Shown one piece after another: positions 46,431 to 59,644 of a stretch of 64,000 nucleotides of DNA (position 1 is the first letter of the stretch; every line of letters begins with the position of its first letter). The stretch spans positions 30,654,969 to 30,718,968 of the forward strand of contig CM043942.1 in the NCBI GenBank assembly GCA_014529385.2, given 5' to 3'. The DNA comes from Adiantum capillus-veneris (taxonomy: Eukaryota > Streptophyta > Polypodiopsida > Polypodiales > Pteridaceae). The notes beneath the pieces are model-generated. The model was not told the DNA's origin, ran no database searches, and was given only the letters and a program-made list of their open reading frames with translations. The translations under genes and the position numbers were made by a program.

Positions 46431-47950
46431 GTGGAGAAGTGCCAGGGGAGAAAAAGCTAGATATTGGTTAAGCTAGCGGACCGGCCACGGTAGGGATCCA
46501 AAGGAGGGAAAATAGGGATCCAAAGGAGGGGGCCATCTGCAAAAGAGCCATGTGCAACAATGGGCTAAAAAGACCCTAAGGTTCAGCCCATTAAGACTTC
46601 CAAAATGCTAAGGTTCCAAAATTCAAAGGTTGTGTCCAAAGGTCAACCCTAGGGAAAATTGAATGCTTTGTGTGTGCCCTAAAAGTCTTTGCACATCCCT
46701 ACATGGGAGGGGGCGAGCCCTAAAGGTAGGGGATGAGAGAGAAAGCCACACACACACACACACACACACATGCTCCCTTTACACAAAGGGAATGAGGGAC
46801 ACATGTCAGCTCCCTAGGCCAGATGCCCACAAGGTGTGCCCAATTTCTATTGGATGACCCTTGAAGTGGACCAATGAGAATTAAGCTAGAGTAAATCTAG
46901 TTTAATTTATTTAAAAACATTTAATAAAAGAAACCAATGAGAATTAAGTCTCCTAGAAGACTATTGGGCAGTCTCCCAAGGGGTCCAATGAGCATTTATG
47001 AGCCCCATGGCTTGCCTGATTCCTATTGGCCAGGAGGCAAAGGGGTCCAATAAGAGTTTAGTTTAATTATTTAATTACCTAAAGCTCTCACAAAAGGGGA
47101 AAGGGGGACACATGTCAGAAGGCTATCACTTATGCTGCTTAATTGTAATTGGCTTGACTTGGGGAGGGCCAATGAGGCTTCAACAAGAGCATTTAGCAAG
47201 AGGGCTCGCCCAAGAGAGAGAGGGGGCTGATTTTTGGAAGACATTATCACACACACACTCACACAAGCTCATGTGTGAAGAAAGAGAAGACTATCTCTTC
47301 CCAAGCTTTAATGGAGAACTCATCACCTACTCCAAGCTTGTGAGATAGAAGCCTACATCAACACTCTCTTGGCATGTGGATGCAAATCCAACCAAGAGCC
47401 AAGCTTCAATGCATGCTCATCTCCTCTACCAAGCTAATTACTAAGCTAATCTATGCTAATATGAGTGATTATGTGAGGAGATGTACATCTTTCTCGTAAG
47501 ATACTCCTTCTTCCTCTTAATCTACTCTCATACCCTGCTAGCTCTCACCATCTTCGAAGGTGTGTGAGGTCTTGGGTCTAAGAACGGGGATAATTCAAGT
47601 TGTGTTTGTTAAGTGTTTTGCTTAGTGCATGAAGTTTCCATCTTCATTGCACTAGGTAGTCTTGAAGGAACACAAAGAATTGTATTGTAAAATGTCTCTC
47701 TTGATGGGAGAAACCATAATACAAAGCCTTTTGGAGGGGGGACGGGCTCCATGCAAATCCGGTCCTCAACTGTTGTCAATAGCTTAATTTCTCTCTCTTT
47801 TGAAAGTATTGTTGATGCTATCTAACTAGGTGTTATGCTTTTTGTTGCTCTCTCCACCCAAGCACTCTTGTAATTCTCATTAGGAATCTATTCTAATGAA
47901 ATGCCCACTATGTTCATGCTCATTTCCGCTACATACAAGTTATTAGGCCA
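46431..47950 (+). other. LTR-like block, no coding capacity
   Basis: Contains a (CA)n tract (46748-46770), a repeated GGGACACATGTCAG (near 46796 and 47105), paired ATTGG/CCAAT units, and downstream CT-rich leader-like sequence. This composition suits the U3-R-U5 of an LTR, but matching ends were not found. Confidence 0.35.
46849..47173. repeat. four ATTGG-spacer-CCAAT units
   Basis: Inverted pairs at 46849-46875, 46963-46989, 47025-47051 (each exactly 27 bp) and 47148-47173 (26 bp). Each ends CCAAT followed by GAG or AAG, with an extra lone CCAATGAG at 46934. CCAAT is the NF-Y core; the constant spacing suggests an enhancer-like array. Confidence 0.7.
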
Positions 47951-49021
47951 TTAAATGTTACACAAAGTCTATGGATTTTTATTTTGGTGAAGTGAAGGAG
48001 GAAGTCCAAAAGACACTCATGCACTGAGCACAGTGAGGTATGAGTGGAGAAGCTTCTATATCAAAAGCACCCTTCTTGAAAAGGTGGAAGCTATTACAAC
48101 ATCATTTGATGTCACATGTGCTATATTTGTTCCTTGAAGCACCCATCAACACCATCTTTGACACTGTATGCTTTTGTTTGAAAAATTACTCATATGCATA
48201 TAGAGTGTCCCATAATTTACACTTGCATTAGGCACTCTTCCTCTCCTCTACCTTTGTTTCTTCCAAGGACTCCCTTGCATGAACAAGCACTTAAAGTTAA
48301 ACTTCTCAACTCCATTAAGAGCATATCAAAGGTACTTTTTTTCCACTTAATTTTTCCCCTTTGGTCATCCAAGTTTTAGACCTTAATTTAGAAACACTCA
48401 TCACTATCCTCTTGTATATATTCCTCCTACATTAGGTACTAGCAATAAGAAAATTGTTACCCATATCAATCGTCAAAGGATTAGAGAAACAATTGTAGGT
48501 CTCCGCATGCTTGTCAATAGCAACTCTTACCGTCAAGGACAACAACAAAGCTTAAACAATGGCAAGTCAAAGAAGTGCATACAAAAACAAGTGACAATAA
48601 GCAATGAAAAATTCAGCAAGAGAGCTATACACAACAATAATAAGGAGTTCACATAGTGCTTCAAAGTTGGTGAAATATTGCAAAGGACTCGCATTGCATT
48701 GGAACCCGAGGGCAAGATCCATCACAAAGTCAACTACGTAAAGAGACTCACTTCTAAAAAGATAGGCAACACCAATAGCCATATTCATTATCAAAAGTGG
48801 CAACAAAAAGGAGAATGTGCAACAAAATACAATATTGCATCAACAATAGAAGTCCCACACATGTATCAGCCAGAAGACAATAGATATGAATCACTCAAGG
48901 AAGGGGGGAGTATCATCAACTACAAAGCAATCTCAACGCTAAAGTCCAACCTCAAGACCACCCTCCCGACTAGATTTCACATGGTCGTGTCAAGGGACGA
49001 CACGAGCTAGGATAGGGGGAG
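47951..49021 (+). other. decayed 3' internal part of a gypsy-like element
   Basis: No intact frame. It ends with AGCTAGGATAGGGGGAG, a polypurine tract directly before the LTR start at 49022. Confidence 0.45.
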
Positions 49022-49998
49022 TGTTGTGTTTGGCCATTTCAGCATACATGCATCCACCTAGCCGGACACTACATTTTTAATAGATTTGTACTCTATTATT
49101 TTTTCGAGCTAGTGTGTATCCATTTATGAGTAAATCAGCATACATGCATCCACCTAGCCGAACACTACATTTTTAATAGATTTGTACTCTATTATTTTTT
49201 CGAGCTAGTGTGTATCCATCTATGAGTAAATCCCGATTACAGAATAGTAAAATTGTTCTATGAGTTGTAATTCTTTCATGATATTTGTAAAGGCCCATGT
49301 GATCTTGGCCACTGCCATTTAGAAAGCCCTAGGTATAAAAGGTAATAACCTTAGTATAAAATAGAGGCTTATCTTTATAAATAAAGGAGCTTTGTATACA
49401 TAGGCTTAAGCGGAAAAGCAACTCTAACTTGTAATCGACTTTTCTCATTATTGGGTAATCCTATTTCGATTCCTAAAAGTGCATTTTGTTCCTCTTCTCT
49501 TGCCCTTTCATTCAAGTGTAAGCATTGCAATCTCTATTTTGGTTTGTGACTACGCCCTTGCAAGACTAATCCTTAGTTTTGAGTTTTTGAACCATTGTTT
49601 TGTGAAGTTTTAACCATAGGAGAGTATTATTAGACCTTAGGGCGACCTGTTTAGGATGTTTAATTGTAGTTTTTATGACCTAGTTCATGATGAATTGCAA
49701 TACTAATACCTTGTTAGATTGCACCAAACTTTGTAGACATGTCTCCTTAGACCTAATATAGCTTCCCTTAAAGTCTCATGGCCATCCAAGTCTGTTTGGT
49801 CATTAAAATGGTGTGATGATCTAGAGCGGTGAGATAGGACATAGGCATATTTTTTAATCTAGGAGTTGGTGATTTGCTCGTTGAGTTGATGTGTTTGCTT
49901 GTTAGGTTTACTTCTTGAGACCCTCAAAGAGTCTTCGTGCCCCATCCGAGTCACTTCCTTGAATATTGACACGATTATGTTAGTGCCAAATAGCTATG
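49022..49998 (+). repeat. gypsy-type LTR, plus strand
   Basis: Starts TGTTGTGTTTGGCCATTTCAG after a polypurine tract. It is homologous, in opposite orientation, to about 62024-62863, sharing CTTAGTATAAAA, TAATCCTATTT, CCCCATCCGAGTCACT and GTTAGTGCCA near the far end. A 96-bp tandem duplication lies at 49041-49232. The distal sequence GTTAGTGCCA may overlap a primer-site region, so the end is approximate. Confidence 0.65.
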
Positions 49999-50620
49999 CC
50001 ACAAACGTCCATCACAGCAACCCGCTAACATAAGTATTATTAAAATTTTGATAGCTCTATTAGATGTGATAAAGGGATTCTTAAAAGAAAGAATGAGTAT
50101 ACTAAAAAATTATTTGATCTGAATTTGAGACCTTAATTTTTTTTTTTTGTCTTTAGGTCCATAGGGTAGCTCATATAGCTTTACTTACACAAGCCTTCAG
50201 TATGCTAACACAACCTCCAAACTGGATAATATAGCTATTGCTCCCATCAAGTTGATTGGCTGCCTCCATTGATCAAAATGAAGGTTGATACCTCCCAAAT
50301 CTTATCAGATCACTCATCAATATCAATAAAACCGGGATGAATGAAAAGAGACAGTCAATAGTATAAAGGAAAAAGAAGAAGCTAGTCACAAGGAAACACC
50401 TCTTCAAGAAACCACTTTTTAGAAGCCTAGTTAAAAAAGCACTTAGCAAGCTCAAAGAATATGTGAATGTGGATAATCCAAGATCTTGGGACACTATTGT
50501 TTTGTGTATCTAGATGGTGATAAAAAAGAATAGGAGCAAGGATGAACAAGGCTTGTGAGAACAATCACTAAAGTCTTGAAGGAAGATGTGGAAGTGCTAA
50601 CTATCAAAAAGTAAGAAGGG
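49999..50620. other. no supported gene
   Basis: AT-rich; nothing recognised. Confidence 0.3.
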
Positions 50621-53048
50621 ATGGCCACAAAGGAAGAGCACAAGAGATGGCTCAAAGTAAAAGCAAACCATGCGAAACAGAAGGTTGAAGAAGGAAGAAA
50701 AGAAAGTTTATTGTTTAGGGATATTTATTTGAGGCTTCCAATCAAGCGCACTTCTTTAGAACTCTTAAAACCAAAAAGAGATGGGGTACCATCACAACAA
50801 TCAAGAAAAATGCATGAAATAAAGTGCATGACCTAGACCTAATGGAAAATATAATGCTTGAACACTCAAGCTATATCATAGGGCAACCAAATGATCAATC
50901 AAAAGAAGTCAAAGGAGCAAGAGCCTCACTTCTCAGTTGTGTCAACATAATTATAGCACCCGTAGAAGCAGACCTTTTGGAACAAACCTTGGGCAGGTAA
51001 GGAAAAGTTTCCACAATGGGATGAAATCACGATAGAGTTCTTCAATGAGTTATGGGATGACCTAAAAACCCACACCATCACTCGCTTGGCAAAAAAATCC
51101 ATTTAGAAGGAGCATTAGATCCTAGTGTGAAAAGAGGTCTTGTCAAGCCTATACCAAAACTAGTGTGCTAATCCGAATTAAAACATTGGTGGCCTATAAC
51201 AATGATGATAACGGCATACAAAATTATCTCTAAAGTTATCTTTCTCAAGATGTCTCCAATCTTGGAAAAAATGATTACCCCCACCAACGTGGCTTTATTA
51301 AAGGAAGGCCAATATATGAAAACGTTCTTACAGCAATGGTAGACACAAAATATGAAAACTTCATCGAATAAGACTATATCTTCCACTAGATTGACCTCAA
51401 CAAAGCTTATGATCAAGTCTCCTATTGGACAATATAAGAAATCATGAAGGTTATAGGCTTGGGACCCCGTATGTGTTAGATGGCACACACCATAGGAGCA
51501 CGTAGCTCTTCAAAACTTCTCTTTAGCAATAGAGTTGTGGGAGCTTTTGAAGACAAAATATCAACCAAACAAGGTTGCCCTTTGGCCCCTCTTCTCTTTG
51601 CACTTGGGTCTCATTCACTTGTGACCATGCTCAAGAAAAGCATTGAGAATCGATACATTCAAGGTTTCTCTCTTCCAGATAACAAACAACTCTTGGGCAA
51701 ACTTTTTGCTAATAATTCCCTCTTGTTCCTTAGAGCCACCCCTCAAATAGTGAAAAAGACTCTAGAGATGGTTCAAAGGTGCACCACAACCTCAAGCTCT
51801 AAATGCAACATTGAGAAATTGAGGTTGATCTCCCTTTTAGAAATGATTCATTTTTCCCGCCTAATTGGTTAGGAGAAATTCTTTCAAGTAACAATGTTTC
51901 ACCACCTTGGGGCCCCAATAGAAGAAGGAATCTCTAACAAACATAAGGTTTAGTGGGTCATGGACAAATTAGGAGTGAGATGATAAATTGGGAATATGTG
52001 CTTCTTCCCTTCCACAACAAAGAAAAGGTAGTCAATTTGTTCACGATCTTGTAATTATCCTTGTTCTCTCCAATTTTAAGGATGACCAAATGCAATTGGA
52101 AAGTTTCCCAGATTGTAGCATTTTTTTGGAAAAACAATACCAAAGATATGGTACCATGTTAGGAAAGAATGGGAGTCAGTTTCTAGAGGCCAGAATTGGG
52201 ATACTCAACCTGACAATTCATATGGAGGCCAATTGTGCCAATTTTTTGGTGTCATGTGGGCCATTATGACATATGATATGAGAGATAAGGTAAATCTCTT
52301 CTACTTGGGGGGACCCATGTTCATGACAAGTTGCTAGCACCACTATGGTAAAATATAAATCTAGGCGGCATCACGGTGGGTGGAGCTAGTGCATAAGTGT
52401 GTCAAAGCATTAGAAGCACTAAAATAGGGAAAGGCAACCTATCCTTCAAAGACTCTATCATCCACTATTCCCCTAGCTCATTTAGATTCAGAATGATTCA
52501 CTAAAACCCTTTTGGAGAGAAATAGACAAAAAAATCAACAACAAAGTATTATTACATTTAACTCAAATGTAGGACAAAAGCAACATGAGCTAGAAAGAAA
52601 TACACCAACTGGCTACCCGATACAATCTCAATGTAAATGAAAGTCTATTGATCAACAGAGGGGTTTGGAAGATCTGATGAATTTTATGGCACCTAACTAT
52701 GAGGTAGCATTTGATTGAAAAGTCAAACATTAGCTCAAATAGAAGAATTTTGGTCTACCACAAACAAAGGGAACATACATCAAGCTTAGTTACAAAGAAA
52801 ATTGGTTCTTGCCACTTAACAAATAGTGGAGGCTATTGTGGCTTGAGACAAAATGGGTGGTAGTTGCATGCAACATTTGGGATCCTCCATGGCCTAGCAT
52901 AATGAAGTTCTTCATCTAGCAAGTGCTATGGGGGCCATTACCAACAAGGATCAAAGTAAAAGCTAGAGGAATAGTCATGGACCTATTCTTGGGATGTAAA
53001 GAAACAACTAAAGACCCCCTCCATCTATTCAAGTACTACATAAGAGCT
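50621..53048 (+). pseudogene. L1-type LINE ORF2 relic
   Basis: Across several frames: RPIYENVLTAMVDTKYENF, NKAYDQVS, then 51480-51872 with STKQGCPLAPLLFALGSH and LPDNKQLLGKLFANNSLLFL, where the catalytic F-A-D-D reads F-A-N-N, both Asp lost by G-to-A changes. At 52923-53048 LWGPLPTRIKVKARGI and LGCKETTKDPLHLF match the zinc-type C-terminal domain. The relic is split by the copia at 53054 and resumes at 58792. Confidence 0.8.
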
Positions 53049-53053
53049 CTTAC

Positions 53054-53291
53054 TGTAGAGTGCGCAGGTGATGGAGAAGGTAGAAAAGAAGACTACGCAC
53101 ACACACCAACACACATCGAGACACACACACACACACAATCGTTACCTTGCAGCAGCAGCCATTCAACGAGATGCTCTTCTCTTCTTCTTCTCTATTGACT
53201 ATTATCCAAAGTATATTTACAACATAGTATAGTCAGTGTCCAGCCGCCCATAGCACAATGGACATATTCTTTAACATCATATTCTCTAACA
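53054..53291 (-). repeat. copia 3' LTR
   Basis: Minus-strand TGTTAGAG to CTCTACA; contains an (AC)n tract near 53101-53135. Confidence 0.93.
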
Positions 53292-56200
53292 CTCCCCCTC
53301 AAGCTCAGAGTGAGCTTGCATATGATGGATTCCCAATGCTTCACGAAAGTAGCAAAACTTCTCCTTTCCAAGAGCTTTTGTGAATATATCTGCAACTTGA
53401 TCATTTGTCTTCACATACACCAAATCAATCTCATTTGCCAAAACTTTTTCTCTAATGAAGTGATAATGTACCTCAATGTGTTTAGTGCGAGCATGGTAAA
53501 CTGGATTCTTTGCCAACATGATGCTGCTAATATTGTCAAAATATATAATGACACTGTCATGATATTCAAAACCAAAGTCTACCATAAGTACTCTCAACCA
53601 TGACTCTTCACATGCTGCCAAAGCTGCTCCACGATATTCAGCTTCTGTACTTGATAATGCTACAGCTGATTACTTCTTGCTACTCCAACTTATCATACCA
53701 TTGCCAATGGAAAATGCATAACCACTTGTAGATCTTCTATCCATAAAATCTCCTACCCAATCCGCATCTGTGTAACCATAAAGACAAAGCTTCCCATTCT
53801 TTTCATAAAACATTCCATAACTGACAGTGGCTTTCACATATCTCATAATCCGTCTCACTGCATCAAGATGACTTTTACATGGCTTTTTCATGAATTGACT
53901 CACAACACCCACTGCATAACTCAAATCTGGCCTTGTTATTGTCAAGTAAACAAGGCTTCCAACCATCTTGCGACACATAGTGACATCCTCAATGTAATGT
54001 CCATCATCAAACAACTTCAAATTTTGATTAAGAGGTGTATCAACCAGTTTGCACGCTGTCATTCCATACTTCTCAAGCATATCCAACGCATATTGTCTTT
54101 GTATCATTCAAATTCCTAATAAAGTATTGACAATTTCAATTCCCAAGAAATATCTCAACTCACCAAGGTCCTTCATGTTGAATTCTCTCAACAAACTCTT
54201 CTTGACATGCAAAATTTGGTCATCATGACTTCCAGTGAGAATCAAGTCATCAACATAGATAACAATAACGACGATCTCTCCATCAACATGCTTCAAAAAC
54301 AATGAGTGATCAGCAGTAGATTGTTTAAATCCAATCTTCTTCAAGAATCTGGTTATCTTTTCACACCAAGCTCTAGATGCTTGCTTCAAACCATACAATG
54401 CTTTCTTCAACTTACACACATAATATGGAAACTCTGGATGTTGATAACCATCTGGCTGTATCATATAAACTTCTTCTTCCAAGTCACCATTCAAGAATGC
54501 ATTATCCACATCCATTTGCCGTAACTTCCAACCAAACATACTTGCCATTGCTATCACCAATCTGACAGTTGTCATCTTTGCAACTGGACTAAATGTCTCA
54601 TCATAATCAAGACCTTTTGTTTCTGCATAACCTTTAGCAACAAGCCTCGCTTTGTATCTTTCCACACTACCATCTGACTTGCACTTGACTTTGTATACCC
54701 ATTTTGAACCAATTGCTTTCTTTCCACTTGGCAAGCGAACCAAATCCCAAGTGTCATTCTTCACAAGAGCATCCATCTCATCATCCATAGCTGACTCCCA
54801 TTCTGATTTTCCAATTGCCTCTTGAAAACATGTAGGCTCTTTATGTTGCACACGTGAAACCATGTATGCATAATGTGTATGCATGTAACCGTTCTATGTC
54901 AATCTATCAACTGGATAACGCACCCTCTCTGATCTTCTCAATTGTGGTGCACTCTTCTCTTCAACTCTTGCATACGGGGGTACATATTTCTCAATATGCT
55001 TACTGCCAGGTGTCCTCAAATGTGGTAAACCATGCTCTTCATCGAGGCTTTCATCTCCAGAACTCTCTTCAACCACTTTCTTCTTGCCTTTCTCGTCTTG
55101 CTTCTTATCTCGCAAACGACCGCTCCATGGGTTGACACTTCATGTACTCTCCTCTGCCATATGTGGTCCTGAAATAGTTCTTGTTGAGGGTCCTGGCTTA
55201 TCAAAAACATGACGCACATTCTCTTGCTCTTCATACTCATCTTCTATAATCACTGGCTTTGGTTTATACCATGGTTCATGCTCACAAAATCTGACATCTC
55301 TACTGACATAAACTTGTCTTGTCGTAGGATCATAGCACTTGTAACCTTTATTTTCAACTGGGTAGCCCATGAATATACACTTCACTGCCTTTGGCTCCAT
55401 CTTCTTTCTTGCTTCATTTGGCACATGAACATAGCAAACACATCCAAAAACTTTCATATAAGAAACTGTTGGCTTGATCCCATAAAGTCTCTCATAAGGT
55501 GAAATTTCATGAATGGCAGCTGTTGGTGTTCGATTCATAATGTGTACTGCTGTATGAACTGCTTCAGCCCAATATGTTAATGGCATATTCATCTCATTTA
55601 TCATGGCTCTTGCAATCTCTGCTATGACTCTATTCTTTCTCTCAACAACTCCATTTTGTTGTGGTGTGTATCTGCAAGTAATCTGTCTTCTTATGCCTTG
55701 TTCACGTAAGTAATCATCAAAACTGTGTGACATGTACTCTCCCCCTCCATCTGTACGTAGGCATTTAATTTGACAACCATTATCTTTCTCAACCATAACT
55801 TTGAACTCCAAGAATACCTCAAATGCCTCTGACTTTGCCTTTAGAAAGTAAACCCATGTCATTCTGTTGTAATCATCTGTGAATGTGATAAAATATTGAC
55901 AACCATTTGGTGTAGCATGATCACAAGGTCCCCAAATATCTGAATGAACAATTTCCAAAGGACTTTGGCTAATTCTCCCCCTCTTTGGAAATGGTAAACG
56001 AGATTGCTTTCCAAATTGACAAGCTTCACAAACATGATCAAAATTCAATCTGCCAAACTTTGGTAATCCACGTACAATTTGATTTGATTGTATATGCTTT
56101 AATCTTCTAAAATTGACATGACCAATCCTCTTATGCCATAACTCTGCCCAATTATCTTGAGTGGCTGATTTGTTTGCATACATACCACTATGTAAACATG

Positions 56201-57644
56201 GATCTCCAGCTTCCAATGAGAACAAGCGACCTTTCTTTCTTCCATGTGCCAATATCTTGCCTGGTCTGCCTTTGTGAAACTGCTCTATGAAGCAGCCATA
56301 GCGATTAAAACGGACTTGCAACCCTTCATCTGTCATTTGTCCAACTGATGCTAAATTCTTTGTGATTGAAGGCACATATAGAACATCTCCCAATGTGTTG
56401 TATGTCCTGTCTTTTTCTAGCAATGGAACTGAACCAACATGTGTAATCCGATGCATAGTATCATCACCTGTAGCGACAAACTCATCCTCTTCTAATTTCT
56501 CTTTTATGTCAAACCATTCACCATGATATGTCATATGATTTGTGGCACCACTATCTAAATACCAATCATCTGTATGATGTGGCTCCACCATGCTTCCAAC
56601 AACATGCTCCATAGGAAATAAATGTCCACTCGATCTATTGTCATATATATTTTGATCATGAGGATTGTATCCAGCAAATTTTCCTCCATGTCTTCCATAA
56701 CCTCGGCCTCTTCCACCACGATCACGATTTTGATTTAGCCTTGTGTAACATTCTCTTTCAAAGTGACCATAAATGCCACATCTGTTACAATATCCATCTC
56801 TTTGAGGATGTACAAATCGTCCACCTCCACATCCACGAGTTCGGGCTCTCCCCTTGCCTCTTTGGCTATAATCATTGTAACTTTGACTTTGTTGGTTTTG
56901 CCATTGACCTCTTCCAGCATTGTTTCCCCGACCATAGTTTCCTCTTCCACCTCTATTGTTTCCACGACCTCCAAAGTAAAAAACCTGATCTCTGGAATTG
57001 TTATTTGATGTAGAAGGACCTGACTTGCCTAACTTCATCTCTTCTTGCAAACAAAGGTTTACTAACTCTTCAAAATCAGGCATGTGTCCTCGAACAGATA
57101 TAGATGTATCCAATGACTTGTATTCCGGTCCCAAACCATTCAATGTCACTGAAACTAAGTCATCATATGGAACTTCAACATTAAGATCTTCTTGTATTTT
57201 CTTTATCTCTGTCACATAATCTGATATGGATCTATTTCCTTGCCATACACAATGTAACCTTTGCTTCAAGTGAACTTTTTGTGGTTTTGTATTGGAGTTG
57301 TTCATTCTTGCTAGTATCTCCCATGCTTCCTTTGGAGATTGAACCTTCTTCACATGTGGTATAAAGAAGTCACTAATGCATAGTGAAATCCAATGCATCA
57401 CTTTCCTTGAATTCTCGATCCACTTCATGTAAGCTTCTACTCCTGCTTGCCATGTTTTATGTGCTTCAACATTCTCTCTATTTGGTTCCAAACCAACCTC
57501 GGGACACTCTTGTTCACCTGTAATATAATCCCATAAACCTTTGCCCATGATAAAGTTCTCCATCCTGTAAGACCATATGATGTAGTTCTCTCTGGTCAGC
57601 TTCTCTCCAACAATCTGTGTGACTTGAGTTGAACTTTCTGCCAT
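53286..57644 (-). pseudogene. copia Gag-Pol polyprotein with four stops
   Basis: The start is MAESSTQVTQ at 57644. Domains in order: UBN2-type Gag; RG-rich region; CCHC knuckle CNRCGIYGHFEREC; protease WYLDSGATNHMT; pre-integrase LWHKRIGH ... CEAC; integrase DIWGP, LRTDGGGEY, NGVVERKN (D, D, E); reverse transcriptase FSPVAKMTTVR, QMDVDNAFLNGDLEE, YGLKQASRAW, YVDDLILTG; RNase H GYTDADWVGD, SSTEAEYRGA and KHIEVHYHFIRE. In-frame stops lie at 55140 (TGA), 54894 (TAG), 54108 (TGA) and 53670 (TAA). There are no frameshifts, so one reading frame of about 1450 codons survives apart from these. All catalytic residues seen are intact. Confidence 0.92.
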
Positions 57645-58537
57645 CTTCACTCTCTCAATTTCTTCCAAAGGATTTTGACAAAATTTCGGCAGAGTTTCGT
57701 TTGTTTTTGGACAATATCTCAAGTGATAATCTCAACCAAAGTGCTCATAAACACTGACAGAAAATCTCTCACTGCCAAGGAAAAATCCACTGACTCACTT
57801 TGCCACAAACTGACTCAATACTATGCATAAATACTCTTAAACAATGTCCACATGGACCTGTATGCAAATGCAATCCATACGTTGTCCTATACCACATATC
57901 CATACATCCACCTTCTTCCCATAGTCGTAAACGACATATGAGGTCTTTCGCAGGGCCAGTCGGGGGTTCGCTCCAGTACCTAATCCACCTTGCCAAGGTA
58001 CCAAAGCTCCCAAGGCAAGGCTTCAAAAAACCTCACTTGACCCTCACAAAGGCTGCAGTTTTCCAAAATACATTAACGTCATATCCATACATAACCACAA
58101 AGTACTCAATCTGACAATATAACCGCCTCAACTTCTTCCCACAACCTTTCTTACATAGGCAGCTGTCCATAACGGACCCACAACAACCAAACATAATCTT
58201 CCATAACACAATATCATGATGCAAAATCTCTATGTTACTCTCCAAAACCTGTGTAAATGCTGAATTCTTCACCTATAACCTGTAAATCTACTGCCGAGTG
58301 CAAAACTGGACATCTCCTATGCTTGTGTGAGCTGGCTGTTTGCTGCAGAAAATTGTAGATTTTTGCAAATCTGAGTATTCCAATGCGTCCGGAATGCCCA
58401 AAAACATAAAGATGTCTAGACTCCTGGATCACTGTATTCCGAGTTCGGGTGAGGGAGTTATGACCAAAAAACCTCTCTTTTTTGTTGTTTTCCAGAGCTG
58501 CGGAAACCTGTGTATTGATTATAGCTCCTCAAACTGA

Positions 58538-58786
58538 GCTCTGATACCACTTTGTAGAGTGTGCAGGTGATGGAGAAGGTAGAAAAGAAGACTACGCACA
58601 CACACCAACACACATCGAGACACACACACACAATCGTTACCCTGCAGCAGCAGCCATTCAACGAGCTGCTCTTCTCTTCTTCTTCTCTATTGACTATTAT
58701 CCAGAGTATATTTACAACATAGTATAGTCAGTGTCCAGCCGCCCATAGCACAATGGACATATTCTTTAACATCATATTCTTTAACA
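58538..58786 (-). repeat. copia 5' LTR and primer binding site
   Basis: The LTR is 58553-58786; the complement of TGGTATCAGAGC is at 58538-58549. The untranslated leader extends from there down to 57645. Confidence 0.93.
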
Positions 58787-58791
58787 CTTAC

Positions 58792-58990
58792 ATGTAAAAT
58801 CTACAACAGGATGTAGAAGACTTGAAAGAGTCCCTTTTTCAAGTATGATGTGATTCTAGGAGGAAATGTTTTCAATAATCAAGCCATTCTGGTTTGCACA
58901 TAGATTGTCCACTTTTTGTATCTCAACCAAGCTTGAAAATCATGAAACCTTTGAGTATTTGAAAGAAACCCTACGACGACCAATTTTGAA
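58792..58990 (+). pseudogene. LINE relic continuing after copia
   Basis: Continues the LINE split at 53048. An uninterrupted join gives a C-terminal segment with GGNVFNNQAILVCT, resembling the minus-strand LINE end near 63230. Confidence 0.5.
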
Positions 58991-59640
58991 TAAATCATAA
59001 AAGAAAGCATAGAATGGATATTACCTTTGGTTGTTGAGGTTGAAATTGTGATTGGTGTATCTAAACTGGATCTTTGACTTTGATGTGCTCTTTGGATACT
59101 AACACTTGGTTGATTATTTTTGGATTTTGCTAGTGGTGTTGTTGTGATGGAAACATTGGTTGATAAACTCTTTGCTTAGGTTTCCATTGCATTGTTGATG
59201 GTTTGGCTTTTGATGTACAGGCTATGTAGGAAGTTTGATGGAGACTGGTTGAAGGTAAAGCTGACTTGCGAGGTTGATACGATTTAGCTTTACCTTTTTA
59301 TGTTATGATTGGTTGTTGATTTTTTACATGGATTTGAGATGTTATTGTTATTGTTAAATCTTTTTGTTGATGTTGTCAAAAGAAGATGTTCATCCAACTT
59401 TTTGTCAGGACCGAATCTCGGGGGGTTCACAATGTTTTAATTGTGTATATCTTGTGCGTTCAAGGACTATTTATAAAACTTCTTATCTGTGAATTTTTTA
59501 CAAATAAAATACACTCTTTTCCTATTCAATCTGTAAATTATTTTCTTGATTTCCTTTTACTGTACCCTTCAGTATGTGAAACTATGAGAAAAAATTAAAT
59601 TTAATAGCTCCTTTTGTTGCACTAACATGATAGTCACATA
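58991..59640. other. no supported gene
   Basis: AT-rich, T-rich on the plus strand; nothing recognised. Confidence 0.3.
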
Positions 59641-59644
59641 ATTA

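Larger units (their letters stand above)
53054..58786 (-). mobile_element. near-complete young Ty1/copia, minus strand
   Basis: LTRs 53054-53291 (238 bp) and 58553-58786 (234 bp) differ at about five positions plus an AC-repeat length change, so the insertion is recent. A perfect 5-bp target duplication CTTAC lies at 53049-53053 and 58787-58791. The primer site complement is at 58538-58549 and the polypurine tract complement CTCCCCCTC at 53292. All copia domains are present in one frame with four stop codons. Confidence 0.95.
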
